Source: Entomortierella parvispora
Taxonomy: Eukaryota > Mortierellomycota > Mortierellomycetes > Mortierellales > Mortierellaceae
DNA: 64,000 nucleotides
NCBI GenBank assembly: GCA_963573315.1
Contig: OY752149.1
Location: 496,001 to 560,000, forward strand
Direction: 5' to 3'
Part shown: positions 22,455 to 35,235 of the stretch, in pieces
Layout of the letters: the number at the start of each line of letters is the position of its first letter
Position numbering within the stretch: the first letter of the stretch is position 1
Program-made: the position numbers and the translations under genes
Notes under the pieces: model-generated
The model's input: the letters and a program-made list of their open reading frames with translations, nothing else
The model's database searches: none
Told to the model about the DNA's origin: nothing

Positions 22455-25400
22455 ACAGTTTCATCACCATGTTACTCATTCATGTCACTGCATACGTGTA
22501 CTCTACTCTCCTCTCCACTCTCTCTCCCATTGCATTGTTTTCTGTTATGATGACATGACTTTTTCACTCAAAAAAGAAAAAAAAGACGAGAACGGAAACG
22601 AGCTCTTCATTAAAGACATCCACTTTCAAAAACACGCACTCATTCTTTGTCGAAACCCCTGTTGAGCCTAGCGACTAACGCCGATTAGGATGAACGCGTT
22701 ACTGCCTACGAATGACTTGTTTCGAAACAGGTTAACGAGCCATTGCATCATTGGGACAAGTGGTTGTAGGATCTTTTAGATTAGATCCAATCAACGTATC
22801 TCCCTGCATCCAACAGACCAAAAAAAAAAAAGGTTCAGCACCGCCCTGAAGGACGCAAGAGTGACCCCGATCGAACTCTCTGTCCATTCCCAGCTCGTTC
22901 AGACACCAGCTCGTTCAGACAATGTTCCATCCACCTTTCCATGCATGTAATTTATTTGTTATTTGCTTTGTTGATTCCCCCTGTGCCTTCAAGCATGCCT
23001 TTTGCAGTTTTATTTTGACAAAATCCCGGGTGGGGGGTTTGATCTAGATGAGGAATGTCTGGCTATTGTTGATATTGTTGGTTTTTGCGGGATGATTGTG
23101 CGGAGGGCTTCCTATTTGCACGATCGAGTCCTTTGTCCTGGAACGCGTCTCGATCATCTCGAAGGCTTGATTGCCAATATCGCCTGGTGTGCAAAGGCGC
23201 TTCTCACAACGGAAATGGCGTTGGGGCTTGTTGGCCCCCAGATTGTGGTGTGGGGGGAGAGAGGAAAACGAGAGCGAGACAGTTCTTGTCCGCGATCTGC
23301 GCACGCTGCACGCTGCATAGTGCACTTGCACAAGTCGAACACCTCTGATCTGCGGACCATGGCTATATTTTGTCACACATTCGATCGCACCAAGAAGAAA
23401 CGTCGTGCGTCCTTCTCTTTGTGAGCACTCTAATTGAGGGCAAGAGATGTTGTCGTCGTAGAGCGCCTCTTCCCGTTTGCAGTAGGTGAAGACAGCCCCG
23501 GGATACATCAAACAAACAAACAGCTCAAAAAATCCCGAGGTTTGTTGACAAGCAAAGAGTCGTTTGATGCTCCCAAGCATTTGCAATTTTTTCTTTGCCA
23601 CTAGCTTCTTACTCCTCCAGTGTTGCTTCTGTCAGCAGGGCCTGCCCCCCTTGTTTGTCCCCTACCAAACGCCTCATCGGCAAAGATTAAGACCCTCCTA
23701 AAAATGGGAGAGGAAGGTACGTATCTCACTCCCAAGGAAAGGAATACATCTACATGGTCTTGAGCTATATGTAGATCTCTGTGCATCCTAAAAAAAAGAC
23801 CAGAGTCAGAACTAGAAGAGAGCATCGTTGAGAAGGAGAGAAGAATTCTTTCCACCTTTGAGCTATATATAATCCAACTTGGCGCCAGAGTGTGGCTTTT
23901 CTATCTGGTTTAGTAAGGCCAAGAGCAGCGAGATGTGGCGGTTGGACACCTCTTTCCTGCTGATGGCACGGCCTCGCCGTCTGCCGTGGTTTCTTGAGCC
24001 CATCCTTTCTTTTTTTGCTTTGCGTTTGCGGCGTCATCGTGCCACGGTGAGCAAGAAGAGCAAGAAGAAAGAAGAGCTCGGAGCTGGCGCGATAAAAAAA
24101 ACCACTGCACTGACTTGCTCTCACCTCTGACTTTCCGAGAACTATAGAGGGCCTCTTTCTCGGCTAGAGGAAAGGGGTGAGATGGGACGTGCTTGAGAGG
24201 GAGTGGTGGGACTGCAATAAAGAGCTACTGGCCCCTACCTCCAATTGAGGACCGAACGAAAGTCTAGTGTGCGGGACAGGCGGCTTGATTGGACGGTGGA
24301 TAGGGAGATGATGTGTTAAAAGAGAATCAACAATACCAAAAGAAGTCGGTCGTGGTACCACTCGACTCCTCTCCCGAGAATATTGTCCACAAGGACCCAC
24401 ACTAAAGGACAGAAACAAGTATGGTAAGACAACACAAGAAAACCTGGTCAATGGCGAACCTGCACACCACACCACACCACAGCAAACAAGTCAACCCCTG
24501 TCTCCTTACGGACGAGGCTAAAACCCACAGCAGTTTTTCCAACATGGTCAGGGGGAGGGAAGGGACAGGAATAGGTGAGATTACTGAGAAACAAACACCA
24601 CTCAGCAACCGACATGCTAAATCTTAACGGTCCAGGGCAACGCCCACGCCTCATCGAAACCAGGCCTTCAGGGGGCGAGACAACCTTGTCAACCTCAGTC
24701 GCGACCGATTTGCTTAGAGACGAATGATTCCGGGGAACAACAAGAGGAAGGGGATCGCTTCCCCCCTCCTCCCCCCTCCCTCCCTCTTCCCTTGGTAAAG
24801 CAGCAAACATGAACAACGATCCAAACAACAAATAGCCGGGGTTCCTTTGTGTCCTTGATTGTTTCAATTTTGCTGTCCGTTCATTTACCACTTTGGTCAT
24901 CAAAAGAATTGCCTCGGTTCTCCCGCCGTCCCTCCCATTCCTCACAAACCCCTGGGATTAAACACCCTGTCTCTCATCTCTCCGCAATCTCTGACTCCTT
25001 CCATGGAGACCGTTATTTTCCGGTGGCCTGGTCCATAACCCCTTCCAGTCAACTGCCGAAAGCAATTACGTTCAAAGTTCTAACGACTTTTCAGTCCGGT
25101 TCAACTGTTTCTTGTAGTCGTAGAAGATGCAAAGGCAAGGTCTGTCCAAGGAAGGTATGGTTGTGCCTTTTTGCTTGTGACCTAAGGGGACCGACCAGAC
25201 GGCCAGATCATTTGGCTGCAATTTAGCAAAATAGAGTACGGTCAAATGGGAGGAGTTTGGACGGTGTTGTGGTCGGAGGAAGATAAAATTATTTTTGCTT
25301 CGTCACCACAGGAGGGGGAGATAAAAGTGGCAAGAGGGCGTCGCGCGATCCTATTTTGCGTTTAGTGCGCCTCTGGAAGGCTGACAGCCTCTTGCTGCTG

Positions 25401-26079
25401 TAACCAACTGAACGAACAAACGAACAAACGAATGCCCGAGAAAGAAACTCTCTTCTCGATCAAAAGTTGATAGAGGGAAGAGAGGGCTGGAGTGTAACCC
25501 ACATTTTATTTCATTCCAACCTTGCTTTCTTGCTTCTGGGCCATTTTCACACCAACAACCAACACATACCAAGGACCCCACCCAAAGGAGGGCGCAAACA
25601 CCCTCGGCATTTCGACAATTAGGATTAATTCAAACCCTGGCTAGTGAATGCGGGTGCGCGGGCAGACAGACAGGCAGAAAGATTGGGCTGGGTTAATGAG
25701 CACACCTGTTGCTTATGTATGTCCGTTCAACCGCGCTCCTCTTTTGGATTGGTGTTTTGGCCATTGAACCTGGTTCCCCTGCCCATTCAATCTTCATTCA
25801 ATCCCAGGGGTTTCTTCAGACGCGCTGCTCGGTATTGACCTCCATAAATACCAGGGTGTCTCCTCCCCTCTTTCGACTTTTTTTTTTCCCTTGTCAATCA
25901 TCCACCTTCCATCTCTACCACCATCCTTTCCTGCTACACCTAGCACCTCATTCTCTTCCCTCCCCCCTCACCCCTTCACCAACCTCATCCATACTCACGC
26001 GTCCCAATCTATCAAGCCGACCTCCTCTCCTCATCATCTAAAACACACACCCACATACACACTCTCACACATCTTCAAA
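22455..26079. other. Gene-poor stretch between the LPMO-like paralogues
   Basis: 3.6 kb in which I found no supported gene. Overlapping ORFs up to 185 codons (for example 23044-23601 minus and 24448-24945 minus) have no recognisable domain, no splice continuity and mixed composition. Pyrimidine-rich DNA from about 25860 to 26079 and a TATA-like CATAAATA near 25843 are probably the promoter and leader of paralogue 2. Confidence 0.5.
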
Positions 26080-26793
26080 ATGGTTCTCAAGTCTACCTTC
26101 ACCTTTGTCGCCGTCGCCGCTTTGGCTCTTTTCACCACCGCTCCCCAGCAGGCTGATGCTCACTCTTGGGCTGACTGCATTGACTGGCAGTTCAAGAAGA
26201 GCGGTCTCAATGTCCCTGGCAAGCAGGGCCAGGACTGGACCGATGGCGCTGGAAAGTGCAACGGTTACGCCCGTCGCTACCCTCTCGGCAAGGCCTTTGG
26301 CTCCCTCGACTCTGCCGACCCCAACCGCCACTACCAGCAGGTTCACAAGAACCCCAACTCGGCCTTGCCTTGCTCCAACATGAGAGCTGGTAAGGAGCCT
26401 GGTTCGGATGAGACTTTGGCCAACCCTGTCAGCAAGGCCTATGGAGGCAAGTGGGGTAAGATGACCGTGACCAAGGTCGGTAACACCCTCTGCGTCCGCT
26501 GGCCCGCCAAGAACCATGCTGTCAAGGATGAGGAGAACCACAAGGTTCAAATCAACTTGTCCAAGGTCCGTAACGGCAAGGATATCTCCCAGCAGGAGTT
26601 GTTGAAGAACACTATTGCTCAATTGCCCTTCAAGAACTGCAAGCCCGGCAAGAACGAGGATCGTCGCGCCTGCGGTGGTTGCTTCAAGGTCCCCGTCCGT
26701 GCCTCCGGTGTCTACTTGCTTCAGTGGCGCTGGATGTTGAACAAGGACGAGTGGTACACTTCGTGCGCCGATATCCAGATCGGTGGCAAGTAA
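26080..26793 (+). CDS. Secreted LPMO-like protein (paralogue 2)
   Basis: Single exon, 237 residues. The signal peptide (MVLKSTFTFVAVAALALFTT...QQADA) is followed by His, giving the same HSWADCIDW mature N-terminus as the gene at 21535. It shares SLDSADP, NRHYQQ, CVRWPAKNHA and YLLQWRWMLN with that gene. It stops at DIQIGGK, exactly where the intron of paralogue 1 leads to the Lys-rich tail, so this copy has only the core domain. Codon use is strongly biased to C-ending codons compared with paralogue 1, suggesting higher expression. Inference: a secreted copper protein acting on wall or environmental polysaccharide. An oxidative enzyme has not been shown. Confidence 0.78.
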   Translation: MVLKSTFTFVAVAALALFTTAPQQADAHSWADCIDWQFKKSGLNVPGKQGQDWTDGAGKCNGYARRYPLGKAFGSLDSADPNRHYQQVHKNPNSALPCSNMRAGKEPGSDETLANPVSKAYGGKWGKMTVTKVGNTLCVRWPAKNHAVKDEENHKVQINLSKVRNGKDISQQELLKNTIAQLPFKNCKPGKNEDRRACGGCFKVPVRASGVYLLQWRWMLNKDEWYTSCADIQIGGK

Positions 26794-29700
26794 AGACCCC
26801 CCTCCCTCCCTCCCCCCCTTCTCTCTCTCTCTCTACTTCAAGTCTTTATACCCTCGTTCTTTTCTCCCTTCATTGCAATATCCTAAAAAAACAGAAAAAC
26901 ATTTCAAAAGTACATATAAAAACACAACTACAAAGTACATTTACTCTGCAGAAAATAAAAATGACATGAAGGGAAGGCTCAAGTCGAGAAACAAGGGCAC
27001 AGTGTGCGCCTTTGTTCTTCACTTGCGTTTTTTTTTTTACTTCAGAAGACAACCCAAAAAAAGAACCTTCAGCCATTTCGTTCATTCATTTCAGTCCGTT
27101 CCGCAGCTGCAGGTTTGCTGCACTTGAAAATGCAACGGCAATGGCCCAAACGCCTTTTCCTCTCTTTTGCATTATCAACTGCAGCCAAGAAAAGTCAATG
27201 TAACCTTGCAAGGGCGCGTCCCCAAGGTTCCCAGTCTAACCACAATTGTGGGCGCAAGTGGGGGCAAGGTGGATCGAAAGTCTGTTCGGATTGTGCTCTC
27301 TGTCCATGAGGGACTTCAGTTCCCTTTTCGACATGTGCAGGACATGAGGGGTCACGAGCAAAGCCTGCCCAGAATGCCCTTTCTTAGTTGGTCCAAATCA
27401 TCAAGGTGAGCCCATCTCCTCTGGTTTTTTTTTCAATCCACAGCAGCAGCAGAGGCTTTGTTGACTCTTTTTTTCTCCAAGCAAAATGAGAACGAATGAT
27501 TGTGATCGATTTTTGTTTTTGTTGACATTTCTCGGGGAGCAGAGCTATCCCGACCTCCTTCCAGGCAAACATGAGCTGTTACACCGAGGGAATCAGCTCA
27601 ATCAAAGGTGGTTTTCCCGGTATGGGGGTGTCTCTGTCTCCAAGGGCCCATTCTCATTCTAGCCTGGGTCACCTAATGACAAGAAGGCAGAAGGGCAGGG
27701 GGGCAGGACAGGACAGCGATGCAGAGCGGAGGGGAAGAAACCTGATTGAAGATCTTTGCCGGATCGTCCAAACAAACGATCGGCGCCCTGAAATCAAAAA
27801 CACTGCTGGTCTCAGGCGGCTGACAAAAAGTGGCAAATGGGGCTACTGTAGCTGCCAGTCGCCCCAAAACCGCCAAAACTGGCTCCGACAGGGACAATCT
27901 CTGGTCTGGATGGCTGGCACGCAATCTTTGTTCGTTTCAATGCTCCGACAAAAGGTAGATTCTGATCGGGTTCGTGCCAACGAATGCTGGTGTCTGAGTA
28001 AACTGAATTGAACGCCAACCCCTGGTGCCGCGCCCTTTTTGGTGCCCGGTCCTCTGGCCTTTGAATCAGACAATGACCCTGAGCTGTGGAGACCTGAATT
28101 GACACATCTCAACATCTCAGCTCTTCCTGTGCGGAGTACAGTACACGCACACTCGTACTCTGCAAACGAACAACATAGCAGACAGGGGAAGTCGTGACTA
28201 GGGAGAGGTTCAAGAGTGGTAGATTACATGGGAAAACAAATGACTCCAACCAGCGATTCGACCGTTGTGAAAGATAATTCAGGCACGAAAACTGTGTAAC
28301 CAAACGTGAAGTCGAAAATAGACCATCCTTACGCCACCGAGAAGAAAAATGGAGGTGGGGACTGTCGTGGTCGCTGTCAAGAACGTGAAGTGAATGGTTG
28401 GCGCGTGGACATCCATGAAGGTGAGAGCGAAGAGCGAGTCGTTCTACGTCCTGGAGAGCTTCCTTCTCAGTAACAGAAATAGACACTTGACGTCCTCTGC
28501 CCTCCCTTTTCTCTCTGCGTCCCAAGAGTACCACTCGCGTGTCCTTCACGCTATACCTCTCTTCTCGGACCAGTTGAAGACCGAAGCACGTTCATTCTTT
28601 TTTGGGCCCGGTACACCAGAGGGATTTCAGAGTACTGAAGCTCTCCTTCTTACCAAGGTTGACATGATTCCCACTCAAAAGGCGAGAGAGTTTGATTGCA
28701 AGTCTCCAATGGGGAATGGAGTGATGAGGTTTTCAGGGGTGGTTGCCATTTGATCATGTCGCATGCAAACACAGGCTATCTTGCTCTCAAGAACAGTCTC
28801 AATAAAGAAAAAGGGCGAATGGTAGGCTAAACTTTGCGGGAAACATTGGCGTCCACGTTTCTGCTACTGTACAGTATTGTACATGAATGGCACATGCACT
28901 GATCTCCAAGGACAGGTCCAGAGTCGTCTGAGAGAAGTATGATTCAGGCACGCCAAGAACCGGCTCATGGCACAAAATATGACTCTCTGTAGGTAGCTGA
29001 TCTCCAGAGAGAAAGAGAGAGAGGACAAGTGTACTCAGAGTCATGGACGGTGTCCACTGTCAAGTTTCCGAAGTCTTTGTCTCTAGTCTCGTGATGGCCG
29101 CATTGTTTTCTACTCTGCTGCTGTTGATGAGAAAATGGGGTTTGGTACAGTATGATGCCGAGCGACCTTTGTTTGTGCCACCGAGCAGGCCTCAATTGAT
29201 TCTCCACTGGGTCTTGCTTGTTTCCTTGTCCCGTGCTTTTCAGAGAAGAAGAAAACATGCACTCCCGCCTCGACTGTTCTCGTCCAAGAAGATTACGAGG
29301 AGGATACTGTAGTTTGATGGGCGGTGATATTGTATTTTGCGTGGAAGACCAGGGATATCACGATTGGTCGCGTTGGGAGAGTTGTCTGTGTTCACGACAA
29401 CAGCGCTCTGCTTGCGCAAGGGCACCGCACCCTCCTCTTTCTCTGTCTCGACTGTCTTTCTCATTTCATCATCACTCTACGAAGAGGGGGAAGCACAGGT
29501 ATCAGTGCACAACGGGGGTCAGTCCCTGCTTGTCTTTCCTACAGCTGTCTGCTAGGAGGCAATCTGCACGATGTCTACCTCTTGTTCACCATTGTGGTAC
29601 CTGTAATCTCGAAACAGACAGTCGCTCCTTGACGGAGGAGGCAACGACAGTGTAAGCGTGCAGTGTAATTGGCAGGAAGGGACACGAGCCTGTTCAAACG

Positions 29701-30225
29701 GATGAATCCTGAAAGTCTGTTTCTGCGAACAAGCCCATCTGGTCATCAGTGATGTACCAGTCCTTGGTTTTGGTGGTGGCCAATGGACCCTTCAAGGACA
29801 TGCAAAGGTGAAGGCAAAGACTTTCCTCCTGTCTGTCCAGCAGGAGCGAACACAAACTGAGTTCCTGTTCGTATTTCGCTCTCGCCCTCGCCTTTTGCCC
29901 CTCTCCTCTCCCAGGCTTACACCTCTGCTCTCATCTCATTGTCGTTATCACAACGCACTCCATTTGTTTCTTTCTTTATTTCACTCTCTCTTGTTCTTCC
30001 CTCACTTCTTAATTTTCCATCCTTCAGCCCTGATCTCTCCACTCGCTTCTCGAATCTCCCGATTCTCATATCCCTTGCCTCCCTCTGCAATCAAGGAGAC
30101 CTTACCCCGTATTGATCGTCAGTCCGCTCCGCTTTTCCCTCTTACCCTCACATTTTCAACTTCCTTCTACCAGCCTCCTCACAGTCCACTCGACGACGCC
30201 CAAAACAACCTGCATCCCTCACTCA
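26794..30225. other. Gene-poor stretch before the GH17 gene
   Basis: 3.4 kb without a supported gene. ORFs of 80-145 codons overlap each other on both strands and show no domain. The last 400 bp (29860-30220) is C/T-rich and likely the long leader of the GH17 gene. Confidence 0.5.
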
Positions 30226-33166
30226 ATGGGATCTCCAGCAAAACCGAGCCGGGCTCGCTCAAGCCCTGTCATTACAGCGTCGATGAATACCACTCTATCT
30301 CCCATACCGACTGATGCGACAATAGCAGATCCCCTCTTGGCATCCAAGGATATCTCCCTGACCTCAGCGGCTTCTTCAAATTCCCCCTCAGCATCAGCAC
30401 CGTACACCTGGGCCCCAGAAGAAGGGTTCTCGGACAGAGCTAGTAGTAGTAGTAGTAGTAGTAGTAGCGCTTTTCCCTCCGTTCACGTATCTCCCTTTGC
30501 ACATCCCCTCGACGCCAGGGCCTCCTCTGAAGGGATCCTTCCTTTTCATGAGCACGACATTAGGGATGTCCCTCCTATGACTCCAGGGGAGGAAATGGTG
30601 TTTGATAGAGGACTTTTGTTTTCAGTGCATCGTTTACCTACAACCCATTCCGACCCCAGCCACGCCTTCCACAGCTCTCCACTACCTACGTTATCTTCCA
30701 TGGGCAGGAGTCACTCAGATCCAGGGGCGGCCGCCTTTGGAGACGATGTCGTAGTCGTTGTTGAGGAACAGGAGGTTCACTCGATGCCCATCTACATGCC
30801 ACAGATCCAAGAGCCTTCGCCGGCTGATATTTCGTCAGGCTTTACTTCCAGTAGCCCTTCATCACAGTCAAGGCAACTCCCAGTCGCACCTCCACCTCGC
30901 ACCCTCTCTGCCAACACATCTTCACTGAGTCAGGAGCCTCTTTCTCAGAATCAACGAAAGTATCTTTCACCTCAGGATCAGCGGCACTCACATCGGATTC
31001 TCAGTCCCAGTTCATCGAGCCAGTCGCTCCATCTTTTGTTAACAAATACTACTGAGAGCCAAGGCGCCAGTAGCAGCAATGGCGGCTATTCATATACCCA
31101 ACACTCTCTCCGACCAGATTCCGTGTGTTCATTTCCGGACAGTTCACCTCTGATGGCGCCCAGTGTATTAGCAGCAGTTGATGCCCGGCTACGAGAGTCA
31201 TCTCGTCAGCAAGCTCAGGTCGCATCCTCGTTTTCTTCTTCAACCCTGACGCGGTCCCTTAGGCCATTACAAGAAGCAGCAGGCGGTAGCAGCACAGGAG
31301 TCAGTTCTAGCGCATCAAGTGTTTTTGCTACAACACCGATAACTCACCACTCAGTCCTTGAAAACTCACAGGCTATCACGAGCCGAGAAGAATTGTACGA
31401 CTTTCTGAATCGAGAGGATGAAGGTGGGGAGGATGAAGGTGGGGAGGACCATGAACGTTGGTTGGGCCGGCCTAAGCCGGGGTTCGCATCTTCGCCATCA
31501 GGAGGTCGTCAATCTTCCAAGTCGTCGCGTCGCAACTCAAATTCCACGTCGGACGGCAGTGCAATTGAATTAAATCCCAGGAGTCGTAGTGCAGGTGGGC
31601 AGGGCTTTACAATATCCTCAGGTCTGTCCAAGCCAACACCGGCACTAGTGAGCGAGGGCTTAGTCCACAGTTCCAAACGGACGGAATTTGCGTCGGCTGT
31701 TATGGTCACCCATAACAACAAGGAGAGCCACTCTTCAGATTCCTTGGGTTCATCGGTCTGCCCAGAGAAAAGTGAATGGTTGCAGAGGAATAGCAGATCG
31801 ACCCGCAAGTGGAGGAGGGCCTGTTGCGCAATTGGAGTTGCGACTTTACTGGCGATCGTGGCAGGCATCACTCTAGGTTTCGTTTTGCGCAAGGGGAAGG
31901 TGGATGGTCTTGCACCACCTCCGTAAGTATTCTTTTTTCAAACAACCAAGGGCGAGTCTCATATTACTTGATCAACAGCGCTTACTCTTTTACATGTTTG
32001 TCGCTTTGCTTCAAATAGCAGCCCCGATCAGCCCATCGACCCAAGGACACCGCTCATCACTAACTTCCCACCTAATCCCAACTTGCACAAATCTTTCTAT
32101 GGACTGGATTATAACCCTGCCAAATCCCTCATGCCATGGTGTGGGGCGGAACTCCAAGACGTGATCAACGACGTCAACCTCATCTCTCAGCTCACTAATC
32201 GGATCCGCCTTTACGGTATGGACTGCGACCAAGCCGCCTTGACGCTTCAAGCCATCAACGCCCTTAATCTCAACCAAACCATGAAAGTCGTCTTGACGGT
32301 CTGGGTCGATCAAAACGTGACAACCTATGAACGCCAGCGGGATACCCTGTACAAGGTTCTTGATACCTATGGAACCAGTATGATCCAAGGTGTCAGTGTC
32401 GGTAATGAGGTCTTATTCAGGAAGGATATGAACTTGACGGCTCTTTCGGCTTTGATGACGGATGTGAGGACGACTATTCAAAGTCGCTACAAGGTTTCTA
32501 TCCCTGTCTTTACGTCCGAGATTGGAAACAACCTGGACTCGGCTTTGGCGGCCGTGTCAGATGAATTGGAGGGGAACTTACACCCCTACTTCTCAGGAAC
32601 TGCAGCAGCAAATGGGGCCGCCTGGACATTTCAGCAATATGAGGACAAGATTACGGCGAATCCGACACCAACAAAGTTGAAGGGCGCGATTTCCGAAGTG
32701 GGATGGCCTTCGGCACCGGCTTCAGCTATTTATCGTAGGTCTTTCGTTTGGATAGTACGGAAGGTTAACGAGTGAGATCCTTCTCAATTAACCTCTTTGC
32801 ATTCTCTCTCACATTCTTTTTGCTAACATAGCTGCAGCAGCTGTCCCTGGACTTGCCAACATGCAGATGATGATCGACACTTTTATTTGTCAGGCCAACA
32901 ATCAATCAATCCCCTGTAAGTATTTCGAAAGAGTGTGAAGAACTTTGCTATCTATCCTACGTTCAAGGAATACAACAAAAAAGTTGGAGGCAGCCTTGAG
33001 CAGTGTTTTCCTAATAGAAGATTGCTCTGTTCGTGTAGATTTCTGGTTCGAATACAAGGACGAGCCTTGGAAAACAGATCCAACGGTCCCTGTAGAGCCA
33101 TTCTGGGGACTCTTTGACAAGGACGGAAACCTCAAAGTCACGATACCAAACTGTCCAGTGCCTTGA
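30226..33166 (+). CDS. Type II membrane GH17 beta-1,3-glucanase (BtgC-like)
   Basis: Four exons (30226-31922, 32019-32734, 32832-32915, 33039-33166) give 874 residues. A cytosolic tail of about 530 residues, Ser/Pro-rich and disordered with a nine-Ser run, precedes one transmembrane helix (CCAIGVATLLAIVAGITLGFV). The extracellular GH17 domain starts KSFYGLDYNPAKSLMPWCG. Its acid/base Glu is in GVSVGNEVLF and the nucleophile Glu in AISEVGWPSAP. WFEYKDEPWK and EPFWGLFD near the end are typical. Relatives such as Aspergillus BtgC hydrolyse or remodel wall beta-1,3-glucan from a plasma-membrane anchor. The tail, far longer than the catalytic part needs, is probably a target for phosphorylation or polarised sorting. 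Upstream ATGs exist, but 30226 is the first with a coherent tail. Confidence 0.92.
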
Positions 33167-34059
33167 AAGCACTTCAATGAACCAAGGACCTACCATGGAT
33201 CTCAACACTAATATAATAAAGATCTCCTGCTCGTATGTACGTGCAATACGTGTGTGATTGAACCGTCGGATCGATTTTTAAGTGTGTCCGGAACGGAAGG
33301 GCAATGAGATCAGGACAGGACAGTAGTCCACCGAAGGATCAAGTAATCGTCACACAACGGATCCTGGTGAACGATCCGATTCTTCATATTTTTTGGATCG
33401 CGGTCTCATCATGGAGGATCATGGGAACTGTGTGCTCCCAAAGATAGGGTCATGGGTTGCTTTGATGACCTGTTTTTTACCGTCGTAGAGTTAGTTGATC
33501 ATGTACTTGGTGAAGGCGGACAAGGCATTGACCAAGGGGAGCGACATCGACAACATACAGCATACCCACGGGATATTGCACCGAAGATCTAGTGACACAA
33601 CTAGGACCTTGAACAGAGTAGATCTCATTCTGATAAGAAACAATTCAAACTGTTCAAGCTCGCGTTTTTTCTTGGTCTGCTCCGCGAAAAAAAAGAGAGA
33701 GAGCTGCCGCGCTTCAGTCGCGAGACGGCGGGAAGATTTACCGTAGAACAACAACAATGGCCCCCGCTTTGAAAGAGTCGAAAAAAAGAAGACTAGAGGG
33801 GAGGGAAAAGGGGGGCCAAGGACCATTTTGGCGAGGCAGGGCTAAAACTGACCATTCTAAAAAATAACGTCCCTGCCAGATCGTGATGGAAACATCCTGC
33901 AACGACTCCGCGGAAAAGTTGCAAGTGACGAAGGGCAAAGGGCAAAGTGGCATTGGGTCAAGACAGCTTTTGTTACATATTATTTCTTTTATCATTCGTT
34001 TCGTATCTCCCTCAAAAAAGAGGAAGAGGGAAAGGAGAGGAGAGGAGAGGAATGACTAA
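33167..34059. other. Convergent intergenic region (GH17 / PQY-rich)
   Basis: About 890 bp between converging genes. Nothing gene-like; includes a purine-rich stretch at 33740-33830 and GAGGAGAGGA repeats at 34030-34050. Confidence 0.5.
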
Positions 34060-34485
34060 CTACTGCACCTTAGCCAGTTCAATGGACAAGTTCGTCTGGG
34101 CTCGTTGCTGGGCGTTGTACTTTGGAAGACAGCAAATCAAGGCGAAGGGTCCACAGCAGATGAACCAACAGATATCGGAACAGCCGATCTGGTTGTCGGC
34201 AATCTCCTTCTGGTACTGGGCGATAAGAGCGTCGTTGCGCTGATAACTCATGACAGTAGGCTGCTGAGGTTGCTGACCGTACTGGGGTTGTTGACCGTAC
34301 TGGACCTGTGACTGCTGCTGGTAGTACTGGACCGGTGGAGGCGACTGTTGACCAGCCATAGGAGGCGGATATTGAGAGTCGTACTGTTGTACCACAGGTG
34401 GTGGGGCGTGTTGGCCATACTGCTGTTGGTAAGCTGGAGCCGGGAACTGAGGCTGGACAGGAGAGCTTACTTCTGGGTTGTGCAT
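34060..34485 (-). CDS. Small Gln/Pro/Tyr-rich protein with Cys-rich hydrophobic tail
   Basis: Single exon, 141 residues. The N-terminal two thirds are Q/P/Y-rich with YGQQPQ repeats. The C-terminal part has a short helix (RNDALIAQYQKEIADNQIG) and then CSDICWFICCGPFALICCLP, a Cys-rich hydrophobic stretch that could be palmitoylated or dip into a membrane. This is like CYSTM or PLAC8-type tails, but I cannot assign either. It ends in a charged segment (NLSIELAKVQ). No signal peptide. It looks related in composition to the gene at 11348-11871. Function unknown. Confidence 0.7.
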   Translation of the reverse strand: MHNPEVSSPVQPQFPAPAYQQQYGQHAPPPVVQQYDSQYPPPMAGQQSPPPVQYYQQQSQVQYGQQPQYGQQPQQPTVMSYQRNDALIAQYQKEIADNQIGCSDICWFICCGPFALICCLPKYNAQQRAQTNLSIELAKVQ

Positions 34486-35235
34486 TTGGACTTTGATTGG
34501 GATAGAAGGGTTAAGCGGAGTGAGTTGGGGAAAGAGAGGAAAGAAAAAAACAAAGGAGGAAAACTAGCGAACACCCTCTCGACTTACCTTCCTCTCTTTG
34601 ATGAACAACAGTCGGGGTCTTTCACCCATTGGCAAAGCCTAATCGACGTCAATAATAGCGAACCACATTTGAGGGCCTTTTTGCGTAGAAGTTGGTTAGG
34701 TCCTATGTCTGTGCGGCGACAGGACGATTCGTCTTTACGCCACAACCAGCTATCACGCGGATGAGAACAAGCCTGCTCTGGACAAAACAAGCAAATGAAC
34801 TGTGTCGTGTTTCTCCTCAGTCGCAAAATCAAGGGGCCAGTTGGTGAGGCGGCCTGGCAATCTCGATCGATATCTCATTGTTCAGTCTCGGACGAGACCT
34901 CTCGTGCCAGCACACATCTGATAGCTTTCTCGGAGACCAGAACTCCAAACAGCCAGCGTCATTCAACAAGGAGCGTTGTGCTCGCAAGAGTGTAGTCACT
35001 GCAGTGTGCTCAACAGAGGAGCAACCTTTCTCGAGATGCTGCAGAGCCCAACTGTTCCCGTTCGCCCTCGCCCCCTGCTGTGTGCTTGCTGCGTCTCTGC
35101 TCTCGGTTTCTCTTTTCTCTTCCGGTGACTTCCCCGGCTGTCTTTTTCTCGCCACTCAGCGACACACTATTTATCTCTCCCCCTCCTCTTCCTCTCTGCC
35201 ATCCATCAAAACCCTTCAGCAACTACAAAACAAGC
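34486..35235. promoter_or_regulatory. Divergent intergenic region (PQY-rich / Hsp70-like)
   Basis: 750 bp between divergent starts. C/T-rich DNA at 35040-35215 precedes the Hsp70-like start. No clear TATA box and no other gene. Confidence 0.4.

Noticed and set aside
23002-23424. 140-codon plus-strand ORF
   Set aside because: No recognisable family, overlaps a longer minus ORF of equal lack of merit, and no splice partners.
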